Shown here: positions 31,705 to 43,640 of the stretch, piece by piece
Layout of the letters: every line of letters begins with the position of its first letter
Position numbering within the stretch: position 1 is the stretch's first letter
Source of the DNA: Diphasiastrum complanatum
Lineage: Eukaryota; Streptophyta; Lycopodiopsida; Lycopodiales; Lycopodiaceae
Assembly: GCA_029204225.1 (NCBI GenBank)
Contig: CM055109.1
Span: 33,509,963 to 33,573,962 of the forward strand
DNA: 64,000 nt
Direction of reading: 5' to 3'
Notes under the pieces: generated by a model
The model's database searches: none
Told to the model about the DNA's origin: nothing
What the model saw: the letters and a program-made list of their open reading frames with translations, nothing else
Translations under genes and position numbers: made by a program

Positions 31705-31992
31705 GTGTTATGTTAGAGATTCCAAGGATGCACTAGTTCTAAATGCCTATTCAGATTGAGATTGGGCTAGAGGAGCAGATACTAGAAAAATCAACCTTTG
31801 GCTACATATGCTTTCTTGCAAGACCAATTTCATGGAACAATCGAAAGCCAAAATTCATTTCCTTGTCCATTACCGAGTCCGAATACGTTGCAGGCTAAAA
31901 GCATGGTTTGGTGGTACAACATGGACTGTCAAGGACACTACCTTTTTTGGGTAGAAATGCACTCCAAAAAGGTTTATTGTTTAACATTCTAA
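31705..31992 (+). pseudogene. Partial repeat of copia lineage 2 RNase H
   Basis: A second, shorter copy of the RNase H region (LVLNAYSD, then WARGADTRK) begins within 40 bp of the previous element's tail, and breaks off after about 250 bp. It looks like a partial tandem copy or nested insertion remnant. Confidence 0.6.
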
Positions 31993-32440
31993 AGTGGGTC
32001 CACTAGACATTAGAGGAGTTCTAAATCCAAAGAAGACCCTTTATAAAGATTCTCTTTATATTTTTTTACGATTTTTTCTTACACATGGATCAAAACACTC
32101 AAATTTGTAATCTACGTAACGTAACTTTTTGAGTCCACATTTTGATTCCATACTAAAAATGGCATAATTTTTTAGTGGTAAGTCTAAATTTAGCGAAATT
32201 TGGTGCATTGGAAAGCGCTCAACAAGGGCTTTCCAATGATATGTTACGTGATATACTTTTGAGCTATGATTAAAAAGTTATGGCAAGTAAAACATATTAG
32301 GGTTATAATATTTTAATAATAAAAAAAGCATCTTGCACGAATTCTTAAACAGTCTTTTTGGAACTCAAAACTCCTCTACTGGCTGAAGAGACTATGTGGG
32401 TCCATCATTACGAGAAATGCCTTCATTGCATTAACTCATG
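31993..32440. other. Non-coding insert with a perfect hairpin
   Basis: AT-rich; contains an 11-bp perfect inverted repeat (CATTGGAAAGC / GCTTTCCAATG) at 32,206-32,216 and 32,228-32,238 with an 11-nt loop. No gene is seen. Confidence 0.55.
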
Positions 32441-32546
32441 GGTTACTATCATACTGATAACATGTTGGCCGATATTCCAACAAAGTCTTTGCCAAAGGGT
32501 AAACACATTACCTTAGTATGCTAATTCTTCATTCAGGTTTTTAGTG
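32441..32546 (+). pseudogene. Copia lineage 2 C-terminal tail
   Basis: YHTDNMLADIPTKSLPKGKH then a damaged end, followed by a purine stretch and the start of unit U at 32,564. Same arrangement as at 28,790-28,979. Confidence 0.65.
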
Positions 32547-32823
32547 GTAAGCTTAAGGGCGAGTATTGCACATTAATTTTACTCCCGACCTAAATTCATT
32601 TTCTGATACTCCTATACAATTTAAATACTCACTTTCTAGAACACCCTACATAATTGAACTCTTATGTAAACCAATATCGAATTTTACAAGCACTTTTATT
32701 TGGCTTTACATTAGCCTAAAAGGATTTGTGATCAACTTTAGTTCTCCAAGGCCCATACTTAAATGATACTTATCACCTCTTTTTGACATGCCTTTAGTGG
32801 AATTCTTGTTTTTAATTTTTTTT

Positions 32824-32886
32824 AGCAAGGATGCGAGGTTCATTTATGGGTATTCAAGTCTATATAACAAAAGAACTTCCATGGAA
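32824..32886 (+). pseudogene. Captured PP2C-like exon fragment (U copy 3)
   Basis: SKDARFIYGYSSLYNKRTSM-E; Cys of the other copies is Tyr here. The frame is preserved for 21 codons and followed by unrelated sequence. Confidence 0.45.
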
Positions 32887-33002
32887 ATTTTTCAATGGTC
32901 TCCAAGTTGCATGACCTTATCATTGGTCTATGTTCTGGTAAGTACTTATAGGTTAGGTGAACTTCAAATTTTTGACTTAATTTATTGTATTATGTTTTTG
33001 TT

Positions 33003-34368
33003 AAGCTTTAACTAATGAAATTACTGACTTTTCAATTTAGATTTGTGAATTTGATTATACTCCAATCTCACAACTAGATTTAGCCATTGGTGGAGGGCTC
33101 AATTATGCAACATGGAAGTGAGTCTGCATTCATGAAAACAAGAACGTAGCATACATGCTTGATAAAAAGCAAACAAATTTTTTTTCCATTGTTGCCTGCT
33201 TGATTCCACAATGTTTGTCTTCTTATTGTGCCCTTGCATGCTCGAATCTAGAAAAATGACAACCAAATTTCTCTGAGGATCTATTTGTATTGTATATGAT
33301 AGTGTCTTCTTATGGAGGATGTATCCAAATTGTTTTCTATATTGGATGAAGAACAGATCGAGTTTCCAATGATGTGTCTTCTAGTCTACATGCTTGATGG
33401 TTGGCAAAAATTATCTAAAATTGTGAATACTAAAAAGTGAATAGTTTTAATATTAATCATGATTATTGTGAATGCTAATCGTTATTATAATAAATATTGA
33501 TCGTGATTACTTGTGAATATTGATCGTGTTTACTAAAATATTATGAGTACTTATCATTATTATTCTGAATATAAGAGTTGTGAATATTTGAGGATGATTG
33601 CCAACTTGAGCTTCCTTTTTGACCAAAATTCCAAAATGGCGAACATATTTTGTGGCCAAATATTAAACCCTTTGTAAGCTTTAACTAATGAAATTACTGA
33701 CTTTTCAATTTAGATTTGTGAATTTGATTATAGTCCAATCTCACAACTAGATTTAGCCATTGGTGGAGGGCTCAATTATGCAACATGGAAGTGAGTCTGC
33801 ATTCATGAAAAACAAGAACGTAGCATACATGCTTGATAAAAAGCAAACAAATTTTTTTTCCATTGTTGCCTGCTTGATTCCACAATGTTTGTCTTCTTAT
33901 TGTGCCCTTGCATGCTCGAATCTAGAAAAATGACAACCAAATTTCTCTGAGGATCTATTTGTATTGTATATGATAGTGTCTTCTTATGGAGGATGTATCC
34001 AAATTGTTTTCTATATTGGATGAAGAACAGATCAAGTTTCCAATGATGTGTCTTCTAGTCTACATGCTTGATGGTTGGCAAAAATTATCTAAAATTGTGA
34101 ATACTAAAAAGTGAATAGCTTTAATATTAATCATGATTATTGTGAATGCTAATCGTTATTATAATAAATATTGATCGTGATTACTTGTGAATATTGATCG
34201 TGTTTACTAAAATATTATGAGTACTTATCATTATTATTCTGAATATAAGAGTTGTGAATATTTGAGGATGATTGCCAACTTGAGCTTCCTTTTTTAATTT
34301 TGTTTCTTTTTGACCAAAATTCCAAAATGGCGAACATATTTTGTGGCCAAATATTAAACCCTTTGTAA
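33003..34368 (+). repeat. 673-bp tandem duplication inside U copy 3
   Basis: Unit 1 is 33,003-33,675; unit 2 starts at 33,676 and runs to about 34,368. Units are nearly identical; unit 1 lacks about 15 bp (TTAATTTTGTTTC) near its end. The join is at a short AAGCTTTAACTAATG homology. Confidence 0.85.
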
Positions 34369-35160
34369 GAAACTATCGTCAAAAGAAGATCACCTATTAT
34401 GTGCAATCTTAACTCTACAATTGTAAAAATTGTTAACTACTTTTGTGGTAGTGGATGTGATAGTGCAACCTCTTGCAACTTAAAACGTTAAAAGAAACAA
34501 AAGAATCTCACCATAACTGAACTTACCAATAACCACCTCTTTAGCAAAAAAGCTTCTAAATGCATTTGTTTGTATCTCGAAGATGAAATTGTAATAAAAA
34601 AGATCTCCTTTATCAATCCAACAATTTCACCATTATGGAAAGGCCTTTGTGGTATGACACCAGGAGGTTTTTGTTTTATTCGGAGAAGAAAAATGAATCC
34701 CAACACCTAAATAGGAATCTCATGTTCTTAGAATTCCGTTAACCTAATCATTTGCTCTAGGCGTAAATCCAATCATGGTAGGGATAAGACCTGCAAAACA
34801 AACAAGTACAGCTAAGAAATTACAACCTATGATATAAGCCTTGTGTCTAATTATATGCCAGGTTGAAATACGCACATAGCCAGATAAAAAGTTAGAACAA
34901 CATTGCCGGTGAAATAGTTAAGAAAAGTATTGTCAATATGCAGAGAATGTACCAAGCAGGCAATATTGTTTACTCTATACGCTAATAGTGATGCTAATAG
35001 TGCTGTTAACCTTGATTGAACTGGGCTTTCTGGTTCTTACAATGCTTACCTCAGAATCTTAACATTGAATATTGAATGGTACACTATCTACCTAAGGCAC
35101 GCTGAGGACAAAAAGAACAACAGTTGTATAGTTTAAATGTACAAAAATAATATCACAAAG

Positions 35161-35699
35161 TTGAAGATCACCTTTGCATCGTCAACAATCGATTTGTGCA
35201 TCACATTCAAGGCACAAAACTTCCCCCCCTACCGTTTTTGTATAGTAACCAGATTCCAGTTGGTTTGACAACCCAGTCTAGATTCGGATTTCCTTCATGC
35301 TGTCAAAGGTAGCAAGAAAACGATAAGTTTTGAGGTCATATACGCAAGTAGATGCTCATAACAACGTAGGCATTCTCCAACCTCCATTGACATTGCTGGT
35401 ACTGCCAAGGTTTTATAGATTCTAATTTTATTATAACTTAGATTGTAAAAGACGTCAATCTATAAACAAATAGAAATTAAGAGCACAACAAGATAGTAGC
35501 ACACTTCAGACAGACCATGTCTATTCTTGTATTAGGTTTCTCTGGCTAAAAATCCTTTACTTGATGCAAGTTGCAGCAGCGGATTTGCTATTTGTTTTAT
35601 GCTAAGTCCATGTCCAGTGTAATTCGAATGGAAAAGCAAAGACAGACCATTAGCCTGCAGATCGCACGTGTAACAATCGCAAGACATACTTACCTAATT
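35161..35699 (-). repeat. Y/U junction sequence, copy at 35 kb (inverted)
   Basis: Reverse complement of about 55,800-56,308, including the C-run. It breaks off sharply at 35,700 (after AATTAAGAC), where the GC-richer island begins. The frame at 35,571-35,765 is mostly repeat sequence. Confidence 0.65.
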
Positions 35700-36030
35700 A
35701 AGACGTCTTGGGGATGTGGACATTACCTGACTTCTGGGTGGAATGACAACACAGCGGCTGAGTGAAAAAAGGGAGCCACACTTTGTTAAACGCATCGACT
35801 GAACGCTGGGATTATAAGCTTCAATGACACAGGCTATCGGCAGTTGACAACACATGACAAAGATACAAGGATCATTTACAACTAGGGAGGCAACTTAGGA
35901 GGCGTAAATAGGATGCTGGACAGCAAGACAGGAAGAAGTCCTGATCTGTACATTGAGAGTTCAGGAACACGAATATCCTGTGGAAGCCAGCAACAACTGT
36001 GCTAGCAGAGCTTCAGAGGTCGTTGCGTTG
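35700..36030 (+). pseudogene. Unrecognised degenerate coding frame
   Basis: One frame on + stays protein-like for about 105 codons with three or four stops: WGCGHYLTSGWNDNTAAE, then AGIISFNDTGYRQLTTHDKD, then GGNLGGVNRMLDSKTGRSPD and ESSGTRISCGSQQQLC. Base composition is richer in G+C than the surrounding repeats, and no copy is found elsewhere in the window. I do not recognise the family. It faces the S1-like gene on the other strand; whether both came from one host locus is unknown. Confidence 0.35.
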
Positions 36031-36090
36031 CAAAAGAGGGAATGCGCATTCAGTTTAGCTTTTTGCAATATGTAATTTAATATTCCAAAA

Positions 36091-36440
36091 TCACGAGCAG
36101 GACTCAGACCATGACACTTTAGCTATGCAATCGAAAGAATTAGCGGAGAAAGAAGGTTTAGCCTTACGTCCAAGTTCAATTTCCAAGTCCATATCTGCAG
36201 GTTGGCTGCCTGCAATGTCATGCCATCCCTTCTTGTGAAATCACAGATGTATTCGGTTTGTTCATTTGCAGTGAAATTATACGACCAACCTTGACTACTG
36301 CGCACCACATGGACGCCCAAATATTTAGTCCCGTCTGAACCACTCGCTGTTACGCTAAAGGAAGCGTCTAGAGACGAAGCGAAAGACACCTGAAGTAGAA
36401 ACAAGGTGGCAAACATAGAGAAAAAGTGAATGATCGCCAT
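36091..36440 (-). pseudogene. S1/SPH-type secreted protein gene, frameshifted
   Basis: On minus, a signal peptide (MAIIHFFSMFATLFLLQVSF) is followed by a body with the core of the plant self-incompatibility S1 / S-protein homologue family: YLGVHVV, WSYNFTANEQTEYICDF. In the open frame, homology ends there (stop at 36,123). In the next frame it continues with HKKGWHDIAG, then FDCIAKVSW near the C-terminus and a TGA at 36,091-36,093. One base therefore seems to be missing near 36,236. The joined span of about 116 codons fits this family's small secreted proteins, which signal or act in pollen rejection and are otherwise little understood. It is either a fresh pseudogene or a sequencing error. 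The upstream GA-rich tract (36,440-36,482) may be a 5' leader. Confidence 0.6.
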
Positions 36441-36482
36441 AGGGAGAGAGAGAGAGAGCGCGGCACAGAGCGAGCGAGAGAG

Positions 36483-37035
36483 ACAATAGAAAGCACTAAT
36501 TCTTAGTTCCTGCTACTTTAGCCATTAGCGAGAAAAGTACTATGCATGTTTACTATTGTTATGATTTAATCAGAATCAATCACAATTACATGCATCCTCA
36601 TGCTCGAGGGCATTATGCGTAAAGCCCATAGTTCTAACTTTTACATCGGATCCATGCACTTAGAACCATGGCTCTAAAATCTAGAAAGCTTATGGATGCA
36701 ATTACTAAATTCACTGCACGTGTCCAACGAGTTAATTCATGTGGTATGATAGTCCTTTTATAACTCATCACATATTGTAGAGATCCAACATAGGTCATTT
36801 TTTGGGTGTTTAGATTCTTTCCACGCATATTCATGTATATTTACCTGTTTATTTGTTTATTTTTTTAATTTGGAAATGTTTGTTGATTTTTTGGAATCTC
36901 ACTACATAGGATAGAGTTGGTGTTTTTTGTGGCCAACCTTTTAACGATTGCCAGGTTTATGACTTAATCTTCAAAGTTTAGATTTTAGTTGTTAAGGTTT
37001 AGGAAATACAAACTTTTGATGACTCAATATTGATT
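36483..37035. repeat. Copy of the 2.6-3.5 kb dispersed sequence
   Basis: 36,580-37,035 matches 2,620-3,498 in direct orientation with an internal deletion. It ends at the same GACTCAATATTGATTTTT word and is then joined to sequence shared with 51,975 (inverted). Confidence 0.65.
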
Positions 37036-39777
37036 TTTAATGGTTTTCATGGGTTTTTATTCATCCCCAAAGGAATCCTCATAGAAGTCCCAAACCTGCA
37101 AATTTTTACATTCATTATAGAAATTGTTTGGTCGTTCTTTAATCTTATTTTGAATGCAAATTGTTCTAGGATAGGCATCTAAGTGATGGTGCAATTTTCC
37201 AGAATCTCAAATTCAACAAGAATTCTTTTAATGAATCTAAATTGATAAGGGAATAGGCCAATTATATCATTATTTCTATTTCATCCTAAATGCCATTCTA
37301 TTTCATTGTAAATGACTTAAATTAATGGCAAATTAGAGAATGATTGTAAATTACAAAGTGTGTGGAGCCGTACTTTGTAATAAATTATACATTTATTGTG
37401 CAGGTCAGATTTTTTGTATATGATATAGAAGTTTAAATGAGCTAACTTTGTCCGATATATTAAAATTGACATCGTAAAGGCAAATTTTATTGATTGGGGC
37501 CAAACTATTTTGAAGATGTTGATATGTAATGATGTAAATCCAACCAAGTGACTGGTCATGTTAGCATCCAATGTCCACAAACCTCTTTGCACTATAACTA
37601 GGTGAGAGTGTGTCATTTGATGTCATGTTAACAGCCATGTCATTTTTTAAGCTACATCTACAAACCGCTTTGCACTATAATTGGCTGAGAGTGTGTCATT
37701 TGATGAATGAGTTTTATGAGAAGTAATCAATAGTTTGATCTATCTGCTATGTAGACTTTCTTCTTATCTTTCTTCCAACACATGTTCAATATGTTAGAAT
37801 TTTCATATTTGTTATTGATTACTATTAATCTAATTCTGATCTAATAGGGCAACTATAACATTGTTCAAACAATTACCAAACCTAACAGACCGACTATAAC
37901 TAAAAGGTATTTACGTGGATCAGACCAAGGAAATGTAAATATTATTGAGGGTCTTTGCCATGTTCAGTCTTAGTGCTCTAAGGTTCTTGGCTACAATTAC
38001 CAAAGTAAAACATATACACTTCTAACTTTGAATTGGTATCAGTAATGTTTGTGACAACTATATTAGTACGATATTACCAAAACCTTTGATGTTACTAGAT
38101 GTCAAAGTAAAACCAAAATATCAGTTCATAACCAGTACCTTTTCACACAACCATTCTTTTTCCTTTTGTATCATCAAATCATATGAATAGCACTGCTTCT
38201 CTTTCTTGGAGAATGATAATCATATATACTATATTACTAAATAGATCATAGATGAAGTTATCCCCAACAAAGTGCATGATCTCTCTATAGTCATTTTGCA
38301 TCTAATTGGCAAGAGCTTTTGACATTGTAAAGGCAAATTCTATTAATTGGGGCCAGACTATTTTGAAGATGTAGACATGTAATGATGTAGATCCAACCAA
38401 GTGACTGGTCATGTTAGCGTCCATGTCATTTCTAAAGCAATGTCTACAAACCTCTATGCACTATAACTAGGTGAGAGTGTCTCATTTGATGTCATGTTAA
38501 CAGCCATGTTATTTTTGAAGCTGCATCTACAAGCCGCTCTGTACTATAACTAGCTGAGAGTGTGTCATTTGATGTATGAGTTTTAGGAGAAGTAATCAAT
38601 AGTTTGATCTATCTGCTACGCAGACTTTTTTCTTATCTTTCTTCCAACACATATTCTATATGTCAGTATTTTCATATTTTTTATTGATTACTATTAATTG
38701 AATTCTGATCTTATAGGGCAACTATAACATTGTCCAAACAGTTACGAAACCTAAGAGACCGACTATAACTAAAAGGTATGTACGTCGATCAAACCAAAGA
38801 AATGTAATAATTATTGAGGGTCATTGACATGTTCAATCTTAGTGCTCTAATATTCTTGGCTACAATTTCCAAAGTAAAACATATACACTTCTAACTCTGA
38901 ATTGGTATCAATAATGTTTGTGAAAACTATATTGTCGCCAATATGATATTACCAAAACCTTTGATGTTACTAGATGTCAAAGTAGAACCAAAATATCAGT
39001 TGCTAACTAGTATGTTTACAACAAAGTACCCCCTATCAACTTATTATGAAGTTTTTATCACCCTACAGGATATTTATGGGGTGTTGTGATTGCACAGGAA
39101 TGATCAAAGAATAGTTTAGCTGAAAAATCCAAGGCAAGAGCACAATGGCATACCACAGACTCAAAAAACTAACTCCTTACTATGATAGTGCTCATTATGG
39201 AAAAAATAGGCTGCTCTTGGGTAGTGAGATAAAATGATAACCAAAAAACTCGGGTAGAGAATGAGCCCAAAACACCAAAATCTCAATATTCACAATATGG
39301 CAAAACAAGCCAAAGTTTCCCTACATCAATGAGGCTTGAGTTCCTACAGTGGATTTGCATGCAATGTCCACATCTTCCAATTAACTCATATATCATAGAT
39401 CCACATGTAAAACTGCATGCACGGATGTTGCATGGATTGCATGTTAGCTCCCTAAGCTACCTAGACATGTGTAGATTATGTAAACTGATTTGCATGTTGC
39501 ATGCACTGATTGCATGTCAGCTCCCTAAGCTACCTAGACATGTGTAGATTATGTAAACTGATTTGCATGTTGCATGCATGCATTCTGACTAACATTGCAT
39601 GTCATCTAATATTTTGCATGACACCATAATTGAATCTACCTAACTCAAATTCAACCTATTCTAGAAGGTTATCTACTCACTTCACATACCTTAATGTACA
39701 ATAAAATATTTACAAGAAATAAGGTGAGCATAGCCCCCAAAGTCAACACAGGAAGATATGTTTTACGTCTTTTCACA
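37036..39777 (-). repeat. LTR and flank of copia family Z (copy B), with internal tandem duplication
   Basis: Inverted relative to 50,109-51,984. The LTR start (TGTGAAAAG on minus) is at 39,777; the 73-bp CATGCA units are at about 39,420-39,570. Lower down, a block of about 860 bp (37,468 to about 38,150) recurs at 38,328-38,990, whereas copy C has it once. The 38,130-38,320 stretch matches part of unit W. No gene. Confidence 0.6.
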
Positions 39778-39795
39778 CTCCTCCTTAAAATATAT

Positions 39796-40314
39796 CTACC
39801 TATTCACCATAGACTTTGAGATTAAGCCAAGATTAGATCTCATCTTGACAAATGCATTCTTGAGCAATGGCTTGGTGAGAAGATCTACAACACAATTTGA
39901 AGATCCAACATGCTCCAATAAGATCTCCCTCCCAATTACTTTCTCTCTTACAAAGTGATGAGCTACCTCGATGTGTTTTCTCCTTGCATGGAATACAAGA
40001 TTGTTTGCAAGAGCCTGAGCCGAGATGTTATTATTATTGATAATTGAAAGGTCTTCATCTCCATAACACTTTAGCTCCATAAGTAGCCTCTTGATCCATA
40101 AAACTTCCTTACTTGTGGTTGTAAGAGCTTTGTACTCAGCTTCACAAGATGACAAGGATAAAGTTGCTTGCTTCTTTGATATCGAAGAAACTAGATCCCC
40201 TCCAATGAAAACCATGTAATCACTTGTGGATTTTCTTTTTACTTTGTCTCTTGCAAAATACGAGTCTGAAAATGCAACCAAAGTTAGACAACCCATAGTC
40301 TGAAATTGATTCAC
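39796..40314 (-). pseudogene. Copia family Z, RNase H domain (copy B)
   Basis: A clean 172-codon frame covering the RNase H domain: VAFSDSYFARDK, STSDYMVFIGGDLV, SLSSCEAEYKAL and the C-terminal LLTKPLLKNAFVKMRSNLGL. The catalytic Glu-Ala-Glu region is kept, unlike copy C, which has a stop there. Everything upstream in the polyprotein is lost; the first nine or so residues come from other sequence. Confidence 0.85.
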
Positions 40315-40745
40315 TCAGAAATAGAAAAAAAGGAATATTTTATATGGCATAACACCTTTACACCATTCAATCGAAATTGATAGTACTGAGGTAGATCGAA
40401 TTGCAACATGTCTAGTTCTGATCGAATGTGATCTTGACAAAGGGCCCATTTTGAGTTCTAATATCCGCTAATGCCACAACGCTGGTTTGCAGCCTTCCAC
40501 AACGCTTCACTAGCACACTTCTAGCATGCTTCCTCATGCCCATCCCTTTGTAGGGAACGAACATTTCCGAATCAGTCAGTGTTTTCCAACAGCTCATATG
40601 GAAGTGAATTGATTCTAGATATCTTTGTATCCATAGCTTTGACAAATCAAATCACTAGAGATTCAACAGAAGGGCAGATACAAAAATCAACACAGATTCA
40701 ATCATGACAGGCTTCCAAACATCCGAATAGCATTCCACTCATTTT
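40315..40745 (-). other. Single-copy stretch with an orphan 77-codon frame
   Basis: The minus frame 40,645-40,412 reads MSKLWIQRYLESIHFHMSCW, then MFVPYKGMGMRKHARSVLVK. Composition is protein-like, and no copy is seen elsewhere in the window. No family is recognised; it may be a captured exon. Confidence 0.3.
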
Positions 40746-40749
40746 CCAG

Positions 40750-42060
40750 TTGAATGAACCAGTCCGTGGGTGAGCAGCAAGCAGAAGGGTTTCTTAGCTT
40801 GCATGTTAGAAACAAATGTCAGGGTTACTCTCTCTTCTTAATGGGGTTACTAGTAGTATTGCGATCTTTGACAACTTCTCTTTGTACTGAACCTCTACAA
40901 AAATCAGATTTTCTAGAGATTTGCACCAATTGTGAGGGAGAATACATCTATGACAAAATGTCGGATTATCTATCTTTGTGCAACATGCATCATAATTTCA
41001 CCATCAGCTATGTGTAGAATGGAGTATCCAAAAGAAAGAACCAAACATTAGTAGATGCAACACAAACAATGCTCACAAACGCTCAACTATCCAAGAGATT
41101 TTGAGCAAAAGCAGTCTCTACTAGTTGTCATCTGCAGATTTATAGGAGCACTAATGTAGTGCACTCAAAAAATCCCTTGAAGGCAAACTATGGCTACAAG
41201 TCGAGTATGAAGCAGCTTTGAGTATTTGGATGTCTATGCTACATGTAAAGAAAATTAATTTCTATCATGTTAGTTGTAGGAATACCTTTATAGTATGTTC
41301 GCATTATATGTCAATGATTCATTAATCATCAACAATTTGAATCAACTACTGATTCGAGCCTGGTGCACTACCTACTTGGCATGAAAATCATGAGAGATAG
41401 ATTGCCATAATTCAGTAGAAATATCTAGTCAATGTACGTCATAGGTATCACATGTAAGACTACAAGTTGATAGACTCACCCATGGATCTATGATTCAAGC
41501 TATTGAATGACATGTCCACAAAGACTGAAGCACAACAGAAAGAAATGTATAGATGACTTGATCTTGCGTACAAAGTGAGCAAATTGCTGCAATACATGTC
41601 AAATCCATGACTACCAGTTAGTAATTGTGTTCATCATATATGCCATGATCTACAGATGACCTAATATTGCATACACAGTGAGCACATTGTTGCAATACAT
41701 GTCGAAGCCATGACTACCGTATTGGAAAGTTCTACAAAGAGAATTTGATGTACATGCAAGCCACAAAGCACTATGATTTGTGTTATGATAGAGATTCCAA
41801 GAATGCACCAATTCTAAATGCCTATTCAGACTCAGATTGGGTTGGAAAAGTGGATATTAGAAAATCCACCTTTGGCTATTTGTGCTTTCTTGTAGGAGTA
41901 CTAATTTCATGGAACAATCAAAAGCAAGAATGCATTTCCTTGTCCGTTATTGAGTCCGAATATGTTGCATCCATCTGTATAGTAAAGGACATTATTTGGC
42001 TTCGATGATAACTCCAATATTTGCAATCTCGATCCACTAACTCGCTAAACACATTTAAGT
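40750..42060 (+). pseudogene. Old copia lineage 2 fragment: integrase, RT end, RNase H
   Basis: Integrase piece EGEYIYDKMSDYLSLCNM, then NGVSKRKNQTLVDATQT around the third acidic residue (Glu replaced). Degraded RT text follows, then a clean RNase H frame at 41,745-42,008: ILNAYSDSDWVGKVDIRKST, CISLSVIESEYVAS, DIIWLR. Many stops. It ends at about 42,060, deleted through the purine tract into unit U. Confidence 0.75.
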
Positions 42061-42079
42061 TAGATTTCATTTTCTTACT

Positions 42080-43640
42080 CTTGACCTAAATTCATTTTCC
42101 AAGAACTCCTATACAAATACTCACTCTCTAGAACACCCTACAGAAATGAACTATTATATAAATCAATCTCCAATTTTACAAGCATTTTTTTTTGGCTTGA
42201 CATTAGCCTTAATGGCTTGGTGAACTTTAGTTCTCCAAAACCCATACTTAAATGATACTTATCACCTCTTTTTGACATGCTTGTAGTGGAATTCGTGTTG
42301 TTGATTTTCTTTAGCAAGGATGCGAGGTTCGTTTATGGGTATTCAAGTCTATGTAACAAAAGGACTGCCATGGAAATTCTCCAATGATCTCCAAGGTGCA
42401 TGGCCTTATCATTGGTCTATGTTATGGTAAGTATTTATAGGTTATATGAAATTTAAATTTTTGACTTAATTTATTGTATTATATTTTTGTTAAGCTTTAA
42501 CTAATGAAATTATTGACTCTTCAATTTAGATTTGTGAATTTGATTATATTCCAACATCACAATTAGATTTAGCCATTGGTGGAGGGCTCAATTATCTGAA
42601 ATGAGAGTGAATCTGCATTAAAGACAGCACGCACATAGCATGCATGAAAAAAAGCAAACAATTTTTTTCCGTTGGTCCATGCTTGATTCCACGTAGTTCT
42701 TCTTCCTATTGTGCCCTTGCATGCTATAATCTAGAAATATGACAACTGAGTGTATTTGAAAATGTATTTGTATTGTTTATGATAGTGTCTTCTTATGGAA
42801 GATGTATCCAAGTTGTTTTCTATATTGGATGAAGAATTGATCGAGTTTCCAATGATGCGTCTTGAAGTCTACATGCTTGATGGTTGGCAAAGAATATGTA
42901 AAATTGTGAATACTAAAAAGCTAATAGCTTGAATATTAATCAAGATCATTGTGAATACTAATCATTATTATAATAAATATTGATCGTGAATACTTGTGAA
43001 TACTGATCGTGACTACTAAACTATTATGAGTACTTATGATCATGATTATTGTGAATAAGAGTTGTGAATATTTGAGGATCATTGCCCACTTGAGCTGCCT
43101 TTTTTTAATTTGTTTCTTTTTGACCAAATTTCCAAAATGACGAACATTTTTTGTGGCCAAATACTAAACCCTTTGTAATAAACTATCATCAGATAATGAT
43201 CACCTATTATGTGCAATCTTAACTCTACAATTGTAAAAATTGTTAACTACTTTTGTGGTAGTGTAAGCTCTTGCAATTTAAAACATTAAAAGAAACAAAA
43301 GAATCTCACCATAACTAAACTTACAAATAACTACCTCTTTAGCATGAAAGCTACTAAATGCAGTTGCCTGAATCTTGAAGATAAAATTGTAATAAAAAAA
43401 AAATTCCTTATCAATCCAACAATTTCAACATTATAGAAAGGCCTTTGATACCACAAGGTTTTTGTTTTATTCGGAGAAGACAAATGAATCCTAACACCCA
43501 ACTAGGAATCTTGTGTTTTTATAATTCTTCAAACCTAATCATTTGTTTGATTATCCAGATGACTACTCCTTTACTCAAGGCGTAAATCCAATCATGGTAG
43601 TGATAAGACCTGCCAAACAAGTATAGCTGAGATATTACAA
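42080..43640 (+). repeat. Repeat unit U, copy 4
   Basis: Direct copy of about 9,300-10,620, including the captured exon, the GTGAATATTGATCGTG-rich middle and the 3' part up to CCTGCCAAACAAGTA. It is cut at about 43,645 where the gypsy element begins. The frame at 42,936-43,160 minus is not a gene. Confidence 0.7.
42313..42375 (+). pseudogene. Captured PP2C-like exon fragment (U copy 4)
   Basis: SKDARFVYGYSSLCNKRTAM-E after a TTCTTTAG acceptor-like tract. The Val and Ala variants differ from the other copies; the frame is intact for 21 codons. Confidence 0.45.

Larger units (their letters stand above)
32564..35160 (+). repeat. Repeat unit U, copy 3 (keeps the empty solo-LTR site)
   Basis: Full-length U starting TATTGCACATTAATTTTAC (the other copy begins TGTTG). 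It contains the captured exon, a 673-bp internal tandem duplication and the conserved 3' part. At about 35,150-35,175 the sequence CAAAGTTGAAGATCACCTTT runs through uninterrupted where the other U copies carry the 826-bp solo LTR. Confidence 0.7.

Noticed and set aside
38034-38040. TGGTATC words at 38,034 and 38,903 as possible retrotransposon primer sites
   Set aside because: Only 7-8 bases match the initiator-Met pattern, and no LTR end or gag lies beside them.
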